Below are positions 1 to 10,639 of a DNA stretch of 64,000 bases, one piece after another (within the stretch, counting starts at the first letter, position 1; the number at the start of each line of letters is the position of its first letter). The notes beneath the pieces were generated by a model. The model did no database searches. It was not told the origin of the DNA and saw nothing but the letters and a program-made list of their open reading frames with translations. The stretch is from Mauremys mutica (taxonomy: Eukaryota; Chordata; Testudines; Geoemydidae): positions 57,431,321 through 57,495,320 of the forward strand of contig NC_059075.1 in assembly GCF_020497125.1 (NCBI RefSeq), in the 5' to 3' direction. A program made the translations under genes and the position numbers.

Positions 1-486
1 TTGCTTTTACAAATTTTGCGTTATTAGGGTTACAGCTAGTCTGACTTTTGCTTACAAACTACACTGTATTGAAATTTCCTTTATTCTTTTTTTCTACTTT
101 CACACCGGTTACAGGTAATTAACCTTAATTATGCAGAAAAACACATTGGAAAGAAAAGAATCCGGGAAACTGGATGGAAAGATGTTAGGGTAGTGTAGGT
201 AAGAAAGAAGCACCAAGTGAACTATGTTTTTGGCAGTAAGGGAAGAGGAAGAGGTATGACAGAAACATTATAAGAAGCAGCAGCAAGTTTTGGAGAGCCT
301 GGGTATGACAGGAAAAGGAATTGGGGGAATGAAAGATAAACACAGAGAAAAGTGAACTTTTCAACAAACTTAGACAAAAGTGAAGGAGAAAAGTGGGAAA
401 TGGACAGCATAGAAATTTCAGGAAAGATTACTTCATTTTTATGTTCTGTAGTTTAAAGAAGTGACAGGACATGTAAGAAGATATTG
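1..486. other. Intron, nothing recognised
   Basis: AT-rich sequence upstream of the first exon seen. No coding segment, RNA gene or repeat family is recognised. Two short reverse-strand ORFs of about 60 codons look like chance. Confidence 0.6.
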
Positions 487-650
487 GGCATATCTACACT
501 TAAAATGCTGCAGCAATGCAACTGTACCACAGTAGCCCTTCAGTGAAGATGCTACCTACACTGATGGGAGGCATTCTCCCATTGAGATAGGTACTCTACC
601 TTCCTGAGAGGTGGTAGCTAGGTTGACGGGAGAATTTTGAGCGGCGTCCC
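487..650. repeat. Degraded palindromic MITE-like repeat
   Basis: The segment GGCATATCTACACTTAAAAT through GTAGCTAGGTTGACGGGAGA resembles a turtle-type palindromic element built around 'GTCTACACT', 'CTACC..GACGGGAG' and 'GGTAGCTAGGTCGACGG' modules (recalled). Only one half is present, so no terminal inverted repeats or target duplications are visible. Confidence 0.4.
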
Positions 651-1112
651 TATCTGTATTATGCTTTGTTCAAGCCAGTGCTATTAGGTCTTCACTTTCA
701 TGGGTACCAAATGTCCTCAAGTTGTTACATTCTGTATCACCTTTTGAGGCCAAATTTTTTAAGTAGAATAAAACCCTCAAACACAAGTGCTTTTTGGCAA
801 GACTACCCTTATTTTCAGAATATTGCTATAATTATGTAGAAAAATTGTAACACCAAATCACTTATCAAAGTTCTGTGTATTCAGAATATATTTAATATAA
901 GATATCTAATGACTAGAGATGAGACTCACAATGGGACACAACTTTCTTTTGTTGTCATTAAGATGATGAACACTGAATATACTAATTTTTAAAATAAATT
1001 AAGCAATTAATAGTCCCAGAGGATGAACTGTGCATTACTCTTAAACATCAAAAATATTTTGATAGAGTTTTGTCTATTTGTAATAATGCAAGAAGAACTA
1101 TGAGTAACTTGT
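651..1112. other. Intron, nothing recognised
   Basis: AT-rich intronic DNA with no gene or repeat family that I recognise. Confidence 0.55.
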
Positions 1113-1120
1113 GAATGTTT

Positions 1121-1249
1121 AGTATCAGAGGGGTAGCCGTGTTAGTCTGGTTCTGTAGAAGCAGCAAAGAATCCTGTGGCACCTTATAGACTAACAGACG
1201 TTTTGCAGCATGAGCTTTCGTGGGTGAATACCCACTTCTTCGGATGCAA
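1121..1249 (-). repeat. Foldback-family repeat arm with hammerhead-like core (single arm)
   Basis: It begins AGTATCAGAGGGGTAGCCGT and shares GTGGCACCTTATAGACTAAC with the copies at 40529-40717 and 52268-52492. It is flanked by GAATGTTT at 1113-1120 and 1250-1257. Read on the minus strand, 1206-1250 has the layout of a small hammerhead ribozyme: a CUGAUGA-like box (here CCGAAGA), a 5-bp GUGGG/CCCAC stem, GAAA, and a GC-UCAU-GC mini-stem. Two box changes and a G at the cleavage position suggest this copy is inactive. Such motifs are known from Penelope-like retroelements; that assignment is my inference. Confidence 0.55.
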
Positions 1250-1378
1250 GAATGTTTTATGAATGTTTTTTTGTGAATGTTTTAACACCTATTAGAGAGA
1301 GTCTGTTTTGCAGGCAGAGCATGTACTAAAAAAAAAAAGATGAATGGAAATAATCTCATAAAATTATACTTTAAGGAT

Positions 1379-1863
1379 TGTGATAAACTCAGGACAGGCA
1401 GCTGCAAGGGAGGGGGGTAGAAAACAGTCTCAGAGGGTTAAAAGGCCCTCCTCCCTATCAACTGAGGAGGGATAACTACAGGTCAATCAGGTTCAGCTGA
1501 GAAGGGGCTACCAGAGAATCAATTAGGAACAGCTGAGAGGGAGTTACCTGAGATCAATTAGGATCAGCTGATTCCAACTAAGGGCTGCCTGAGACCTTTT
1601 CAAACCCTCCCCTGTGGGGAGGAGGGAAAAAAGGAGAGAGAAAGAGTCCTGCTACCAGTAGGTCAGGAGCAGCAAGACAGCGAGCCTCACCAGGAAGGGA
1701 AGCTGCATTCCCTCCCATAAGGGAGAAAAACAAGCTAAAAAGACTGGTGGAGAGAAGGAACAGACTTCCCCTGTGCCACCAAGAGGGACTATTTTACCCA
1801 AGCCTGTCTCACCAAGGCAAAAAGCAGATGAGGCTGGTGAGCCCGAGAAGGTGCCTTGTCACA
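1379..1863 (+). mobile_element. Probable solo LTR (TGTGATAAAC...TTGTCACA)
   Basis: This 485-base unit starts TGTGATAAACTCAGG and ends GTGCCTTGTCACA, that is TG...CA termini with short inverted ends. It is flanked by GGAT at 1375-1378 and 1864-1867. It contains no ORF. The structure fits a solo LTR of a Gypsy- or ERV-type element. The opening TGTGAyA is shared with the LTR-like units at 52764, 60320 and 61628. A 4-base duplication is weak evidence alone. Confidence 0.6.
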
Positions 1864-1867
1864 GGAT

Positions 1868-2809
1868 GTTGTGGACTAATTATAAAATATGCCATTAACT
1901 TTCAATGACTCAGTTAATGCTTTATTAGTATTGTTATATTATTACTACTGTTAATTTTTATAGCAAAAAATTTTCTGTCAAAAAGGTTATTTTCCAGTAT
2001 TTTGGAAAAGAGTATACTTGATATCAGAATATGTGGGCCAGATTTTAAAAAATGGCTTCAATTATTTCTGTATGCATCTTTGCCCATTAGTTTTTCAAGC
2101 ATAATCACCTGCATCTCTAAGTGTGATTCTGGTCCTAGGTTTATCTTTTGTTCACAAAAGTGTGCATACATTTCTGTATGAGCATAAATCAGGCTTGCTA
2201 ATACTTTAGTGTAATATGGATATCTGGATTACACATACAAATATCTGTATGTTTGTGTAAACCTCCGATGTATCCAGTTATTTAATTATGCACTTTTACA
2301 CTCACCTGTTTGAAAATTTGCATTTGTCATTTGCATATGAGTGCATATACACAGCAAGCCTATAGCACCTGTCTATCAGTAGTGTTAGAAAAATATACAT
2401 GCACGCAGGTGCACCTACTTAAATGGAGGTCACATTTTTAAAACTTGGCCATTTACATATGGAAATCAGTATATCATATGTAGCATCAATCTATCTTTGG
2501 GTCAGTACTATCAAGTTATTCAAGGCTTTCTTTCTGGTGTTCCAGAGTTTTCTTATTGATTCTTCTTACAAAGATATCTTTTCAAATCCTGATGCAACAG
2601 GGATCTGCAAATGCCTCCTCATCTTAAATGCAAAAATATGGGGTGTCTCTGGCTTCTTTATGTTAGGTAAAAAGGCTAGAGCTGCTTATAGGAGCTCTAA
2701 AAGCCTCTTATCTGTCCGGGAAGAACTCCCCTGGTGCAGACACTGTGGAGAGTGCCATAAGGAGTATGGGGATAAACTGGATGAACTGGAACTATTAGTT
2801 CTATTTAGA
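1868..2809. other. Intron, nothing recognised
   Basis: AT-rich intronic DNA. The 131-codon plus-strand ORF at 2423-2818 has low-complexity composition and no recognisable motif; it runs into the CR1 border and looks like chance. Confidence 0.5.
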
Positions 2810-2852
2810 ACTATTTAGGCTGCTAGGGAAGAGACTGAAATCCAGGACCTCT

Positions 2853-3098
2853 ATGGTGGCATTTTCAGAAATGCTCCCAGTTCCACGCGCAGGGCCAGGT
2901 AGGCAGGCGGAGCTTCAGAGTCTCAATGCGTGGATGAGACGATGGTGTAGAGAGGAGGGGTTCACGTTCATTAGGAACTGGGGAAACTTCTGGGATGGGA
3001 GGAGCCTATACAGGAGAGATGGGCTCCACCTAAACCAAAGTGGAACCAGACTGCTGGCACTAAACATTAAAAAGGTTGTAGAACAGTTTTTAAACTAG
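2853..3098 (+). pseudogene. CR1 ORF1, C-terminal fragment (SGNH/GDSL esterase-like)
   Basis: The frame reads FSEMLPVPRAGPGRQAELQS, LNAWMRRWCREEGFTF, then RDGLHLNQSGTRLLA and ends FLN-stop. Its counterpart at 28727-29755 has the same end ([27 protein letters not shown]) after a GDSL motif. DGLHL supplies the Asp-x-x-His pair of the SGNH hydrolase triad. CR1 ORF1 proteins of this type carry an esterase domain (established). The catalytic Ser block is missing because the element is 5'-truncated, so this is a non-functional remnant. Confidence 0.8.
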
Positions 3099-3133
3099 GA
3101 GATGGGGGAAAGCCGACTGCTGCAGAGGAGCAT

Positions 3134-6022
3134 GTGGATCGGACACAGACTTCTCTTAGGGGAGAGTCTGATGATAGAGAATCTCCAGGTTATAGTCAGG
3201 AGCAGAGGAATGAGAAGTATAATGTAAGGGCCGGATCAGATGATAAACAGTCACATAAAAAAGAATCTGGCACATCAGAAAAAGGTAGGCTAATAAACAG
3301 GGACAAGTTTTTAAAGTGCTTGTACACAAATGCCAGAAGTCTAAATAATAAGATGGGTGAACTAGAGTGTCTTGTGATAAAGGAGGATATAGATATAATA
3401 GGCATCACAGAAACCTGGTGGACTGAGAGCAATCAATGGGACACAATCATTCCGGGGTACAAAATATATCGGAAGGACAGAACAGGTCGTGCAGGGGGAG
3501 GAGTGGCACTATATGTTAAAGAAAGTGTAGATTCAAATGAAGTAAAAATCTTAAGCGAATCCACAGGTTCCATAGAGTCTCTATGGATAGAAATTTCATG
3601 CTCTAGTAAAAATATAACAGTAGGGATCTATTATCGACCACCTGACCAGGACAGTAATAGTGATGATGAAATGCTAAGGGAAATTAGAGAGGCTATCAAA
3701 ATTAAGAACCCAATAATAGTGGGGGATTTCAATTATCCCCATATTGACTGGGAACATTTCACTTCAGGACGAAATGCAGAGATAAAATTTCTCGATACTT
3801 TAAATGACTGCTTCATGGAGCAGCTGGTACGGGAACCCACAAGGGGAGAGGCGACTCTAGATTTAATCCTGAGTGGAGCGCAGGAGCTGGTCCAAGAGGT
3901 AACTATAGCAGGACCGCTTGGAAATAGTGACCATAATACAATAGCATTCAACATCCCTGTGATGGGAAGAACATCTCAACTGCCCAACACTGTGGCCTTT
4001 AATTTCAAAAGGGGGAACTATACAAAAATGAGGGGGTTAGTTAGACAAAAGTTAAAAGGTACAGTGACTAAAGTGAAATCCCTGCAAGTTGCGTGGGCCC
4101 TTTTTAAAGACACCATAATAGAGGCCCAACTTCAATGTATACCCCAAATTAAGAAAAACAGTAAAAGAACTAAAAAAGAGCCACCGTGGCTTAACAACCA
4201 TGTAAAAGAAGCAGTGAGAGATAAAAAGATTTCCTTTAAAAAGTGGAAGTCAAATCCTAGTGAGGCAAATAGAAAGGAGCACAAACACTGCCAACTTAAG
4301 TGCAAGAGTGTAATAAGAAAAGCCAAAGAGGAGTTTGAAGAACGGCTAGCCAAAAACTCCAAAGGTAATAACAAAATGTTTTTTAAGTACATCAGAAGCA
4401 GGAAGCCTGCTAAACAACCAGTGGGGCCCCTTGATGATCAAAATTCAAAAGGAGCGCTTAAAGATGATAAAGTCATTGCGGAGAAACTAAATGGATTCTT
4501 TGCTTCAGTCTTCACGGCTGAGGATGTTAGGGAGATTCCCAAACCTGAGCTGGCTTTTGTAGGTGACAAATCTGAGGAACTGTCACAGATTGAAGTGTCA
4601 CTAGAGGAGGTTTTGGAATTAAGTGATAAACTCAACATTAACAAGTCACCGGGACCAGATGGCATTCACCCAAGAGTTCTGAAAGAACTCAAATGTGAAG
4701 TTGCGGAACTATTAACTAAGGTTTGTAACCTGTCCTTTAAATCGGCTTCGGTACCCAAAGACTGGAAGTTAGCTAATGTAACGCCAATATTTAAAAAGGG
4801 CTCTAGGGGTGATCCCGGCAATTACAGACCGGTAAGTCTAACGTCGGTACCGGGCAAATTAGTTGAAACAATAGTAAAGAATAAAATTGTCAGACACATA
4901 GAAAAACATAAACTCTTGAGCAATAGTCAACATGGTTTCTGTAAAGGGAAATCGTGTCTTACTAATCTATTAGAGTTCTTTGAAGGGGTCAACAAACATG
5001 TGGACAAGGGGGATCCGGTGGACATAGTGTACTTAGATTTCCAGAAAGCCTTTGACAAGGTCCCTCACCAAAGGCTCTTACGTAAATTAAGCTGTCATGG
5101 GATAAAAGGAAAGGTCCTTTCATGGATTGAGAACTGGTTAATGGACAGGGAACAAAGGGTAGGAATTAATGGTAAATTCTCAGAATGGAGAGGGGTAACT
5201 AGTGGTGTTCCCCAAGGGTCAGTCCTAGGACCAATCCTATTCAATTTATTCATAAATGATCTGGAGAAAGGGGTAAACAGTGAGGTGGCAAAGTTTGCAG
5301 ATGATACTAAACTACTCAAGATAGTTAAGACCAAAGCAGATTGTGAAGAACTTCAAAAAGATCTCACAAAACTAAGTGATTGGGCAACAAAATGGCAAAT
5401 GAAATTTAATGTGGATAAATGTAAAGTAATGCACATTGGAAAAAGTAACCCCAACTATACATACAACATGATGGGGGCTAATTTAGCTACAACGAGTCAG
5501 GAAAAAGATCTTGGAGTTATCGTGGATAGTTCTCTGAAGATGTCCACGCAGTGTGCAGAGGCGGTCAAAAAAGCAAACAGGATGTTAGGAATCATTAAAA
5601 AGGGTATAGAGAATAAGACTGAGAATATATTATTGCCATTATATAAATCCATGGTACGCCCACATCTCGAATACTGTGTACAGATGTGGTCTCCTCACCT
5701 CAAAAAAGATATTCTAGCACTAGAAAAGGTACAGAAAAGAGCAACTAAAATGATTAGGGGTTTAGAGAGGGTCCCATATGAAGAAAGATTAAAGAGGCTA
5801 GGACTCTTCAGTTTGGAAAAGAGAAGACTAAGGGGGGACATGATAGAGGTATATAAAATCATGAGTGATGTTGAGAAAGTGGATAAGGAAAAGTTATTTA
5901 CTTATTCCCATAATACAAGAACTAGGGGTCACCAAATGAAATTAATAGGCAGCAGGTTTAAAACAAATAAAAGGAAGTTCCTTCATGCAGCGCACAGTCA
6001 ACTTGTGGAACTCCTTACCTGA
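3134..6022 (+). CDS. CR1 ORF2: AP endonuclease and reverse transcriptase
   Basis: A 962-codon open frame encodes the CR1 retrotransposition polyprotein. The endonuclease half has TNARSL (about residue 66), ETWW (about 94), [23 protein letters not shown] (about 197) and SDHN (about 265). The RT half has SPGPDGIHPR (about 505), [40 protein letters not shown] and the catalytic FADD (about 721). The frame as listed opens at GTG; the first in-frame ATG is at 3353, inside the endonuclease, and the frame stays open upstream to 3071, overlapping the ORF1 stop by about 28 bases in the -1 frame. The C-terminus is off-frame from about 5980 because of a small deletion, replacing the usual end with LHAAHSQLVELLT. 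The enzyme core looks intact; it is a mobile-element gene, not a host gene. Confidence 0.88.
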   Translation: MDRTQTSLRGESDDRESPGYSQEQRNEKYNVRAGSDDKQSHKKESGTSEKGRLINRDKFLKCLYTNARSLNNKMGELECLVIKEDIDIIGITETWWTESNQWDTIIPGYKIYRKDRTGRAGGGVALYVKESVDSNEVKILSESTGSIESLWIEISCSSKNITVGIYYRPPDQDSNSDDEMLREIREAIKIKNPIIVGDFNYPHIDWEHFTSGRNAEIKFLDTLNDCFMEQLVREPTRGEATLDLILSGAQELVQEVTIAGPLGNSDHNTIAFNIPVMGRTSQLPNTVAFNFKRGNYTKMRGLVRQKLKGTVTKVKSLQVAWALFKDTIIEAQLQCIPQIKKNSKRTKKEPPWLNNHVKEAVRDKKISFKKWKSNPSEANRKEHKHCQLKCKSVIRKAKEEFEERLAKNSKGNNKMFFKYIRSRKPAKQPVGPLDDQNSKGALKDDKVIAEKLNGFFASVFTAEDVREIPKPELAFVGDKSEELSQIEVSLEEVLELSDKLNINKSPGPDGIHPRVLKELKCEVAELLTKVCNLSFKSASVPKDWKLANVTPIFKKGSRGDPGNYRPVSLTSVPGKLVETIVKNKIVRHIEKHKLLSNSQHGFCKGKSCLTNLLEFFEGVNKHVDKGDPVDIVYLDFQKAFDKVPHQRLLRKLSCHGIKGKVLSWIENWLMDREQRVGINGKFSEWRGVTSGVPQGSVLGPILFNLFINDLEKGVNSEVAKFADDTKLLKIVKTKADCEELQKDLTKLSDWATKWQMKFNVDKCKVMHIGKSNPNYTYNMMGANLATTSQEKDLGVIVDSSLKMSTQCAEAVKKANRMLGIIKKGIENKTENILLPLYKSMVRPHLEYCVQMWSPHLKKDILALEKVQKRATKMIRGLERVPYEERLKRLGLFSLEKRRLRGDMIEVYKIMSDVEKVDKEKLFTYSHNTRTRGHQMKLIGSRFKTNKRKFLHAAHSQLVELLT

Positions 6023-6291
6023 GGAGGTTGTGAAGGCTAGGACTATAACAATGTTTAAAAGGGGACTGGATAAATTCATGGTGGCTAAGTCCATAAATGG
6101 CTATTAGCCAGGATGGGTAAGAATGGTGTCCCTAGCCTCTGTTCGTCAGAGGATGGAGATGGATGGCAGGAGAGAGATCACTTGATCATTGCCTGTTAGG
6201 TTCACTCCCTCAGGGGCACCTGGCATTGGCCACTGTCGGTAGACAGATACTGGGCTAGATGGACCTTTGGTCTGACCCGGTACGGCCTTTC

Positions 6292-6317
6292 TTATGTTCT
6301 TATGTTCTTATGTTCTT
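6292..6317 (+). repeat. CR1 3' tail, TATGTTCT octamer repeat
   Basis: Three tandem copies of the 8-base CR1 terminal repeat mark the 3' end of the element at 2810-6319. CR1 elements end in short octamer repeats rather than poly(A). Confidence 0.85.
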
Positions 6318-6339
6318 AGTATATAAGCTAAATTGTGAC

Positions 6340-8000
6340 TTAATTGGTGTGACATAGGCTCTGTGGGATAAATATCATGACTGCTATAAGGAGTATAGCT
6401 TGTCCAAGAAGGACAGGCAGGAAGAAGGGAAGAGGTGTTGCATTATACATCAAGAATATATACACTTATTCTGAGTTCCAGAAGGAGATGAGGGGCAGAC
6501 CAATTGAAAGTTTCTGAATACAGATAAAAGAGGGGGAAAATAAAAGTGGTGTCATGGAAGAGGTCTACTATAGAGACCACCAACTAAGGAGTAGGAGGTG
6601 GATTAGGCATTTCTGGAACATAGAAATATTGAAAACACAAGACCTGGTAGTAATTGGGGGACTTAAACTACCCAGACATCAGTTACAAAATGGCAAAACA
6701 CAAAATATCCAATAAGTTCTTGGAATGTATTGGGGACAACTTTTTGTTTTGCAAAATGAAGGAAGAAACCAGTGAGCGAGCCTGTTTAGACTTGAATCTA
6801 ACCAGCAGGGTGGAATTGGTTGGAAATCGGAAGGTTGAAGGCAATTTGGGTAAACATGATCATGCAATGATAGTTTTCATGATTCTAAAAAAAAAGGAAG
6901 GAGTGAAAGCAGCAAAATAAGGAGAATGGATTTCACAAAAGCAGACTTTAACAAACTCAGAGAGCTAGTAGGTAAGGTCCCATAGGAAGAAAATCTAAGG
7001 GATGAAAAGAGTTCAGGAATGCTGGCAGTTTCTTAAGGAGGCAGTATTAAAGGCAAAATTGCAAACTATCCGGATGCAAAGAAAACATAGGAAGAATAAT
7101 AAGAGGGCCAGTGTGGCTCCATCAGGATCATTTTAATGACCTGAAAATCAAAAAAGAATCCTACAAAATGTGGAAACAAGGATGAATAGCTAAGGATGAG
7201 CACAGAAGAATAGCACAATCATGTAGGGACAAAATCAGAAAAGCTAAGGTACAGAATAAGTTATACTTAGCAAAGGACATAAAAGGCAAGAAGTAGAGGT
7301 TCTTTAATATGTTAGGAGCAACAGGAAGATGAAGGAAAATGTAGATATTCTGCATAGCGGGGAAGGAGAGCTAATAATCACATCAAGAAGACTGAGGTGT
7401 TTAATGCCTATTTTGCTTCAGGGTTCACTAAAAATGTGAATGTTGACCAGATACTCAACACAGTATTAACAAGGAGGAAGGAACATAGGCAAAATAGGGG
7501 AAAACAGGTTAAAGAATATTTAAATAAGTAAAATGTATTCACGTCAGCAGAGCTTAATGAAATTCACCCTAGGGTAATTAAGGAACTAGCTGAAACAATC
7601 TTGGAACCATTAACAATTATCTGAAAACTCATGCGGCCTGAGAGGACTGGAGAAGGGCAAACTGTACCTCTGGTTAAAAAGGGAACAAAAAGATGAGTCA
7701 ACCTAACTTTGTTACCTGGAAAGATACTGAAACAAATTATTAAGCAATAGATTTATAAGGAATAGCCAGCTTGGATTTGTCAAGAACATGCCAAATCAAC
7801 CTAATTTCCTTCTCTGACAGGGCGAGTGGCCTAGTGGATGGGGGGGAAGCAGTAGATGTGATATAGCTTGATTTTAGTAAGGCTTTTGACACAGCCCCAA
7901 ATGAAACTCTCATAAGCAAACAAGATGAAATTACTGGAAGGTGGGTGCAAAACTGGTTAAAATATAATTTTCAGAGTAGATATCAATGATTCACTGGCAA
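6340..8000 (+). mobile_element. Older CR1 LINE fragment, decayed endonuclease and RT
   Basis: Broken frames match CR1 ORF2 in order: RGVALYIKN (near 6440), GDLNYPDISY and KFLECIGDNF with LDLNLTSR (6654-6860), GNLGKHDH, then a reverse-transcriptase piece with [10 protein letters not shown] near 7870 and a W-x-NWL piece near 7950. Many stops and indels are present, so it is much older than the adjacent copy. The same old subfamily recurs at about 41540-42362. Confidence 0.78.
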
Positions 8001-8009
8001 ACAGACCCA

Positions 8010-8190
8010 GGCGGGGAACCTGTAATCTGAGCCCCACCAGTGAGGGCTTCAGCCCTGGATGGTGGAGCTCTGGCTTCGGTCCTGAGCCTGGGCCTCAGCA
8101 AGTCTTACACAAGCCATGACGACTTCATTAAAACAGAGTCACAACCCACTTTGGGGTCCCAACCCACAGTTTGAGAACTGCTGCTCTAAC
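8010..8190. repeat. hAT-like non-autonomous fragment
   Basis: It ends with CCACAGTTTGAGAACTGCTG, the reverse complement of the 'CAGTTCTCAAACTG' type end seen in many hAT MITEs. The opposite end is not recognisable, so this is a one-ended fragment. Confidence 0.45.
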
Positions 8191-8920
8191 CTTTCCCCCA
8201 CTTTAGAGGTGTGTTCTTTTTAAAAAACTAAAAAGCGCAGATTTGACTGGTGACGTTAGAACAGTTCACTGTAAGATGTTGATTAATCACGTTTCTTCTT
8301 TTGTGCTGTGCAGCAAACTGCCTACATTTGACCTGAAGTCTTTGTGTTAAATGGGTTGGAAAGATAGCCTCCATTAAAATCTAAATCTGCAGAATAGCTA
8401 AGTGTTTTTTCTCTGCCTCAATCACCTTCTATTGCTATGCAGTTTTGATTTTGACACACATTATAAATGTCAAAATGGGCTGATAGCTTCACTTAACAAG
8501 ACATTTTGTACAGTAGACATTAAATTTCAATAATTTCGAAAACTCACTTCTATCTCAAAACTATAATAATATGCATTTGACTATGCTTTTGCTTCAAAAT
8601 GCCACTCTCAAAACAATAGTAATTATGGAAGCTTTAATTTCCAGTTGCCTATCTCTGAATCCTAATTTAGCTCTTAAATGTCTGGGATACTTATTTTCTT
8701 TTTTTCATCTTCAGTTTCAATGCAGACTTTTTTTTTGTTGAAAACAATATCATACTAAAGGAATACATTTGATGTCATACAAATTATTGTATGTACTTAT
8801 TTAATTTCACTGCTGATGTAAAATCTGTATTTAGTCAGTATTTTAACTGTGGACTTCACAAATATTATTGCTTTTATCAATGTCTCCACAAGTTAATTAG
8901 GTAATATGATTCTTCTCCAG
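8191..8920. other. Intron before first exon, nothing recognised
   Basis: AT-rich intronic DNA ending in the TTCTCCAG acceptor. No repeat family recognised. Confidence 0.6.
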
Positions 8921-9014
8921 GATATCTACTTGGTGGGCATGTAGTGCGTTTTTTTCATGGCCATGATGAGTGTTTGACAATCCCATCTACAGACCAGAGT
9001 GATTCACAGCAGAA
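8921..9014 (+). CDS. RYR3: RYR3 exon, MIR/beta-trefoil region ([14 protein letters not shown])
   Basis: First RYR3 exon in the window. It follows a TTCTCCAG acceptor and ends at a GTGAGT donor. It enters with two bases of a split Gly codon, reads [20 protein letters not shown] and on to DQSDSQQ, and leaves with two bases of a Lys codon (phase 2). Ryanodine and IP3 receptors carry this segment in the N-terminal beta-trefoil domains that form the cytoplasmic vestibule, a known disease-mutation hot spot in RYR1 and RYR2. All 94 bases are open and every splice signal is canonical. The short motif [11 protein letters not shown] is conserved across RYRs, so this exon alone shows the family rather than the paralogue. 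Confidence 0.93.
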
Positions 9015-10639
9015 GTGAGTGAGCATGGATTTTTATACACTTTCTTTTTTTCCCCTGAAAATCAAAGTGCAGCTTCATATATCAGTAAATTTTTTTCTCA
9101 GTATTTTTCTTTGTGTGAGTAAATATAAAACTGTAAAGTGTGTGTGCGCTCATGAATGCACAGAACTTTTATACAATTTCTGAATGCCTGGTACTGATAG
9201 TGGGGCAAACTTTGACCTCCATACTACCCTTGCAATCTCACTGAGGTTAGTGAGGTTGCACTGGTGTAAATAATGGCACAATTTTGTTCAGTATGTAGAG
9301 AAATCACAAGGACTAATTTACTTGCTACTATTTCACTAGAAGTCAGTTGCAACAAAAACATGAAAATGAGTCGTGCAGTCATTAGGCTTCTTCTTATCTT
9401 ATGTGTATGTGTTTGTCTCACACTTTATTTTTAAATATATGTTTGGCAAGTGTCTAATACTCCCCAGTGATCTTGCTTCAACCAGCAGCTTTATATGCAT
9501 TCTGAAAACACTGTATAAATACAGTGTTACAGTTGAAAAAGTTATTATTTATGTTAATGAAGCAAGACCAGTTCATTACAAATTGGTATTTCAAGAACAG
9601 GATAAATTCCCATCTGACTAGGAATGCCATCTGGAATAGTTTTTGAAGTTTACCCACAGCAGTGATGTAATGTACTGAGATTGGTTTGGAGTTGCATTGT
9701 CATCATCAGGATTTCAGAAAAAATTAAACATTAGTATCCAGTTTGAACTGCTTTATGTTCAGAACAGTCACACATAGATTCTATAAAACAAAATACATTT
9801 GAAAAATAGGAACAGATGTAGGAAAAAAGAGAGTGAGCAAAATTAATTAGTAAGAACTACACGAGATACAAAAAAATCGCTTTGGTTCATGGTATATTGC
9901 TTGTAGAAAAGGGTTTTGTGTATTATAGTCCACTTGCTCAACCTGTTCCAGACAACCTGAAATTCCTGTGTCACTATTAATAGAGCTGCCTAAGATGTGC
10001 ATCTCTGATAGTCTTTTCTTTTGTGGAAGAGAAATTTAATTTTTAAAAGACTTCTACAAAGACAGCTGTTCATAATGGTGCAATTCACACGGTGACAGAA
10101 GGCCCATTCGCGGCAGGACTCAGTTCTCCTGCCACAAGCAGAGCAGCAGCCGCAGGGGACAAGAAGGCCTGGGATCACTGTGTACCAAAAAAGAGCCCCT
10201 GCACCAGCTTAGAGTTTGTTGGATGGCATGAAGAGGAGAACTGGAGGAAGTTCCTCTGCAAATCCTGCTTCTGCAGATGCCTGCTGAGGAACATGGAGGA
10301 GCAGTAGTCACTACTTCAGCAAAACAGAAACACTGCCTTGTGAGGCGTTTCTACTGGGGTACTGTAGCTTGCCCCATGTTGGCGGAAGGGGAGTTTATTA
10401 CCCCAACTCCTTACAGACCTGATTACTAAGAGCTTTGTGGATATTTTGAGAATTTCACGCCAAATTATTTGAATTCCCTATTCATGCAACACATACTTGT
10501 TACACTGCTCTACAGCCAAAATGCTTCTGAAATAAATGTAGTCAAACTTTACTAATTCTGGGTCACTGAGAATGAAAATGATGCTTAAAATTGTTGATTG
10601 GCTCTAGTTTTCAAGTTATGCTATTGGGTCAGTATATAC
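9015..10639. other. Intron, nothing recognised
   Basis: Holds a GT-rich stretch near 9139 and short ORFs without motifs. The 9205-9280 part ('CAATCTCACTGAGGTTAGTG') may be a relic of a common palindromic amniote repeat. No gene is visible. Confidence 0.5.

Larger units (their letters stand above)
2810..6319 (+). mobile_element. CR1 LINE, nearly complete, recent copy
   Basis: It holds the end of ORF1 (esterase-like), a 962-codon ORF2 (endonuclease plus reverse transcriptase) and a 3' UTR with GGACCTTTGGTCTGACCCGG. It ends in three copies of the CR1 tail octamer TATGTTCT (6292-6317). The 5' end is truncated inside ORF1. Two defects are visible: the 5' truncation, and a small deletion near 5980 that shifts the last roughly 40 codons out of frame. 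The long open frame indicates recent activity of this family in the lineage. Confidence 0.9.

Noticed and set aside
1206..1250. Active hammerhead ribozyme at this copy
   Set aside because: The CUGAUGA box reads CCGAAGA and the cleavage position is G, so cleavage is not expected here even if the family consensus is active.
2423..2818. 131-codon ORF before the CR1
   Set aside because: No recognisable motif; it spans the presumed intron/CR1 border and reads a different frame from ORF1.
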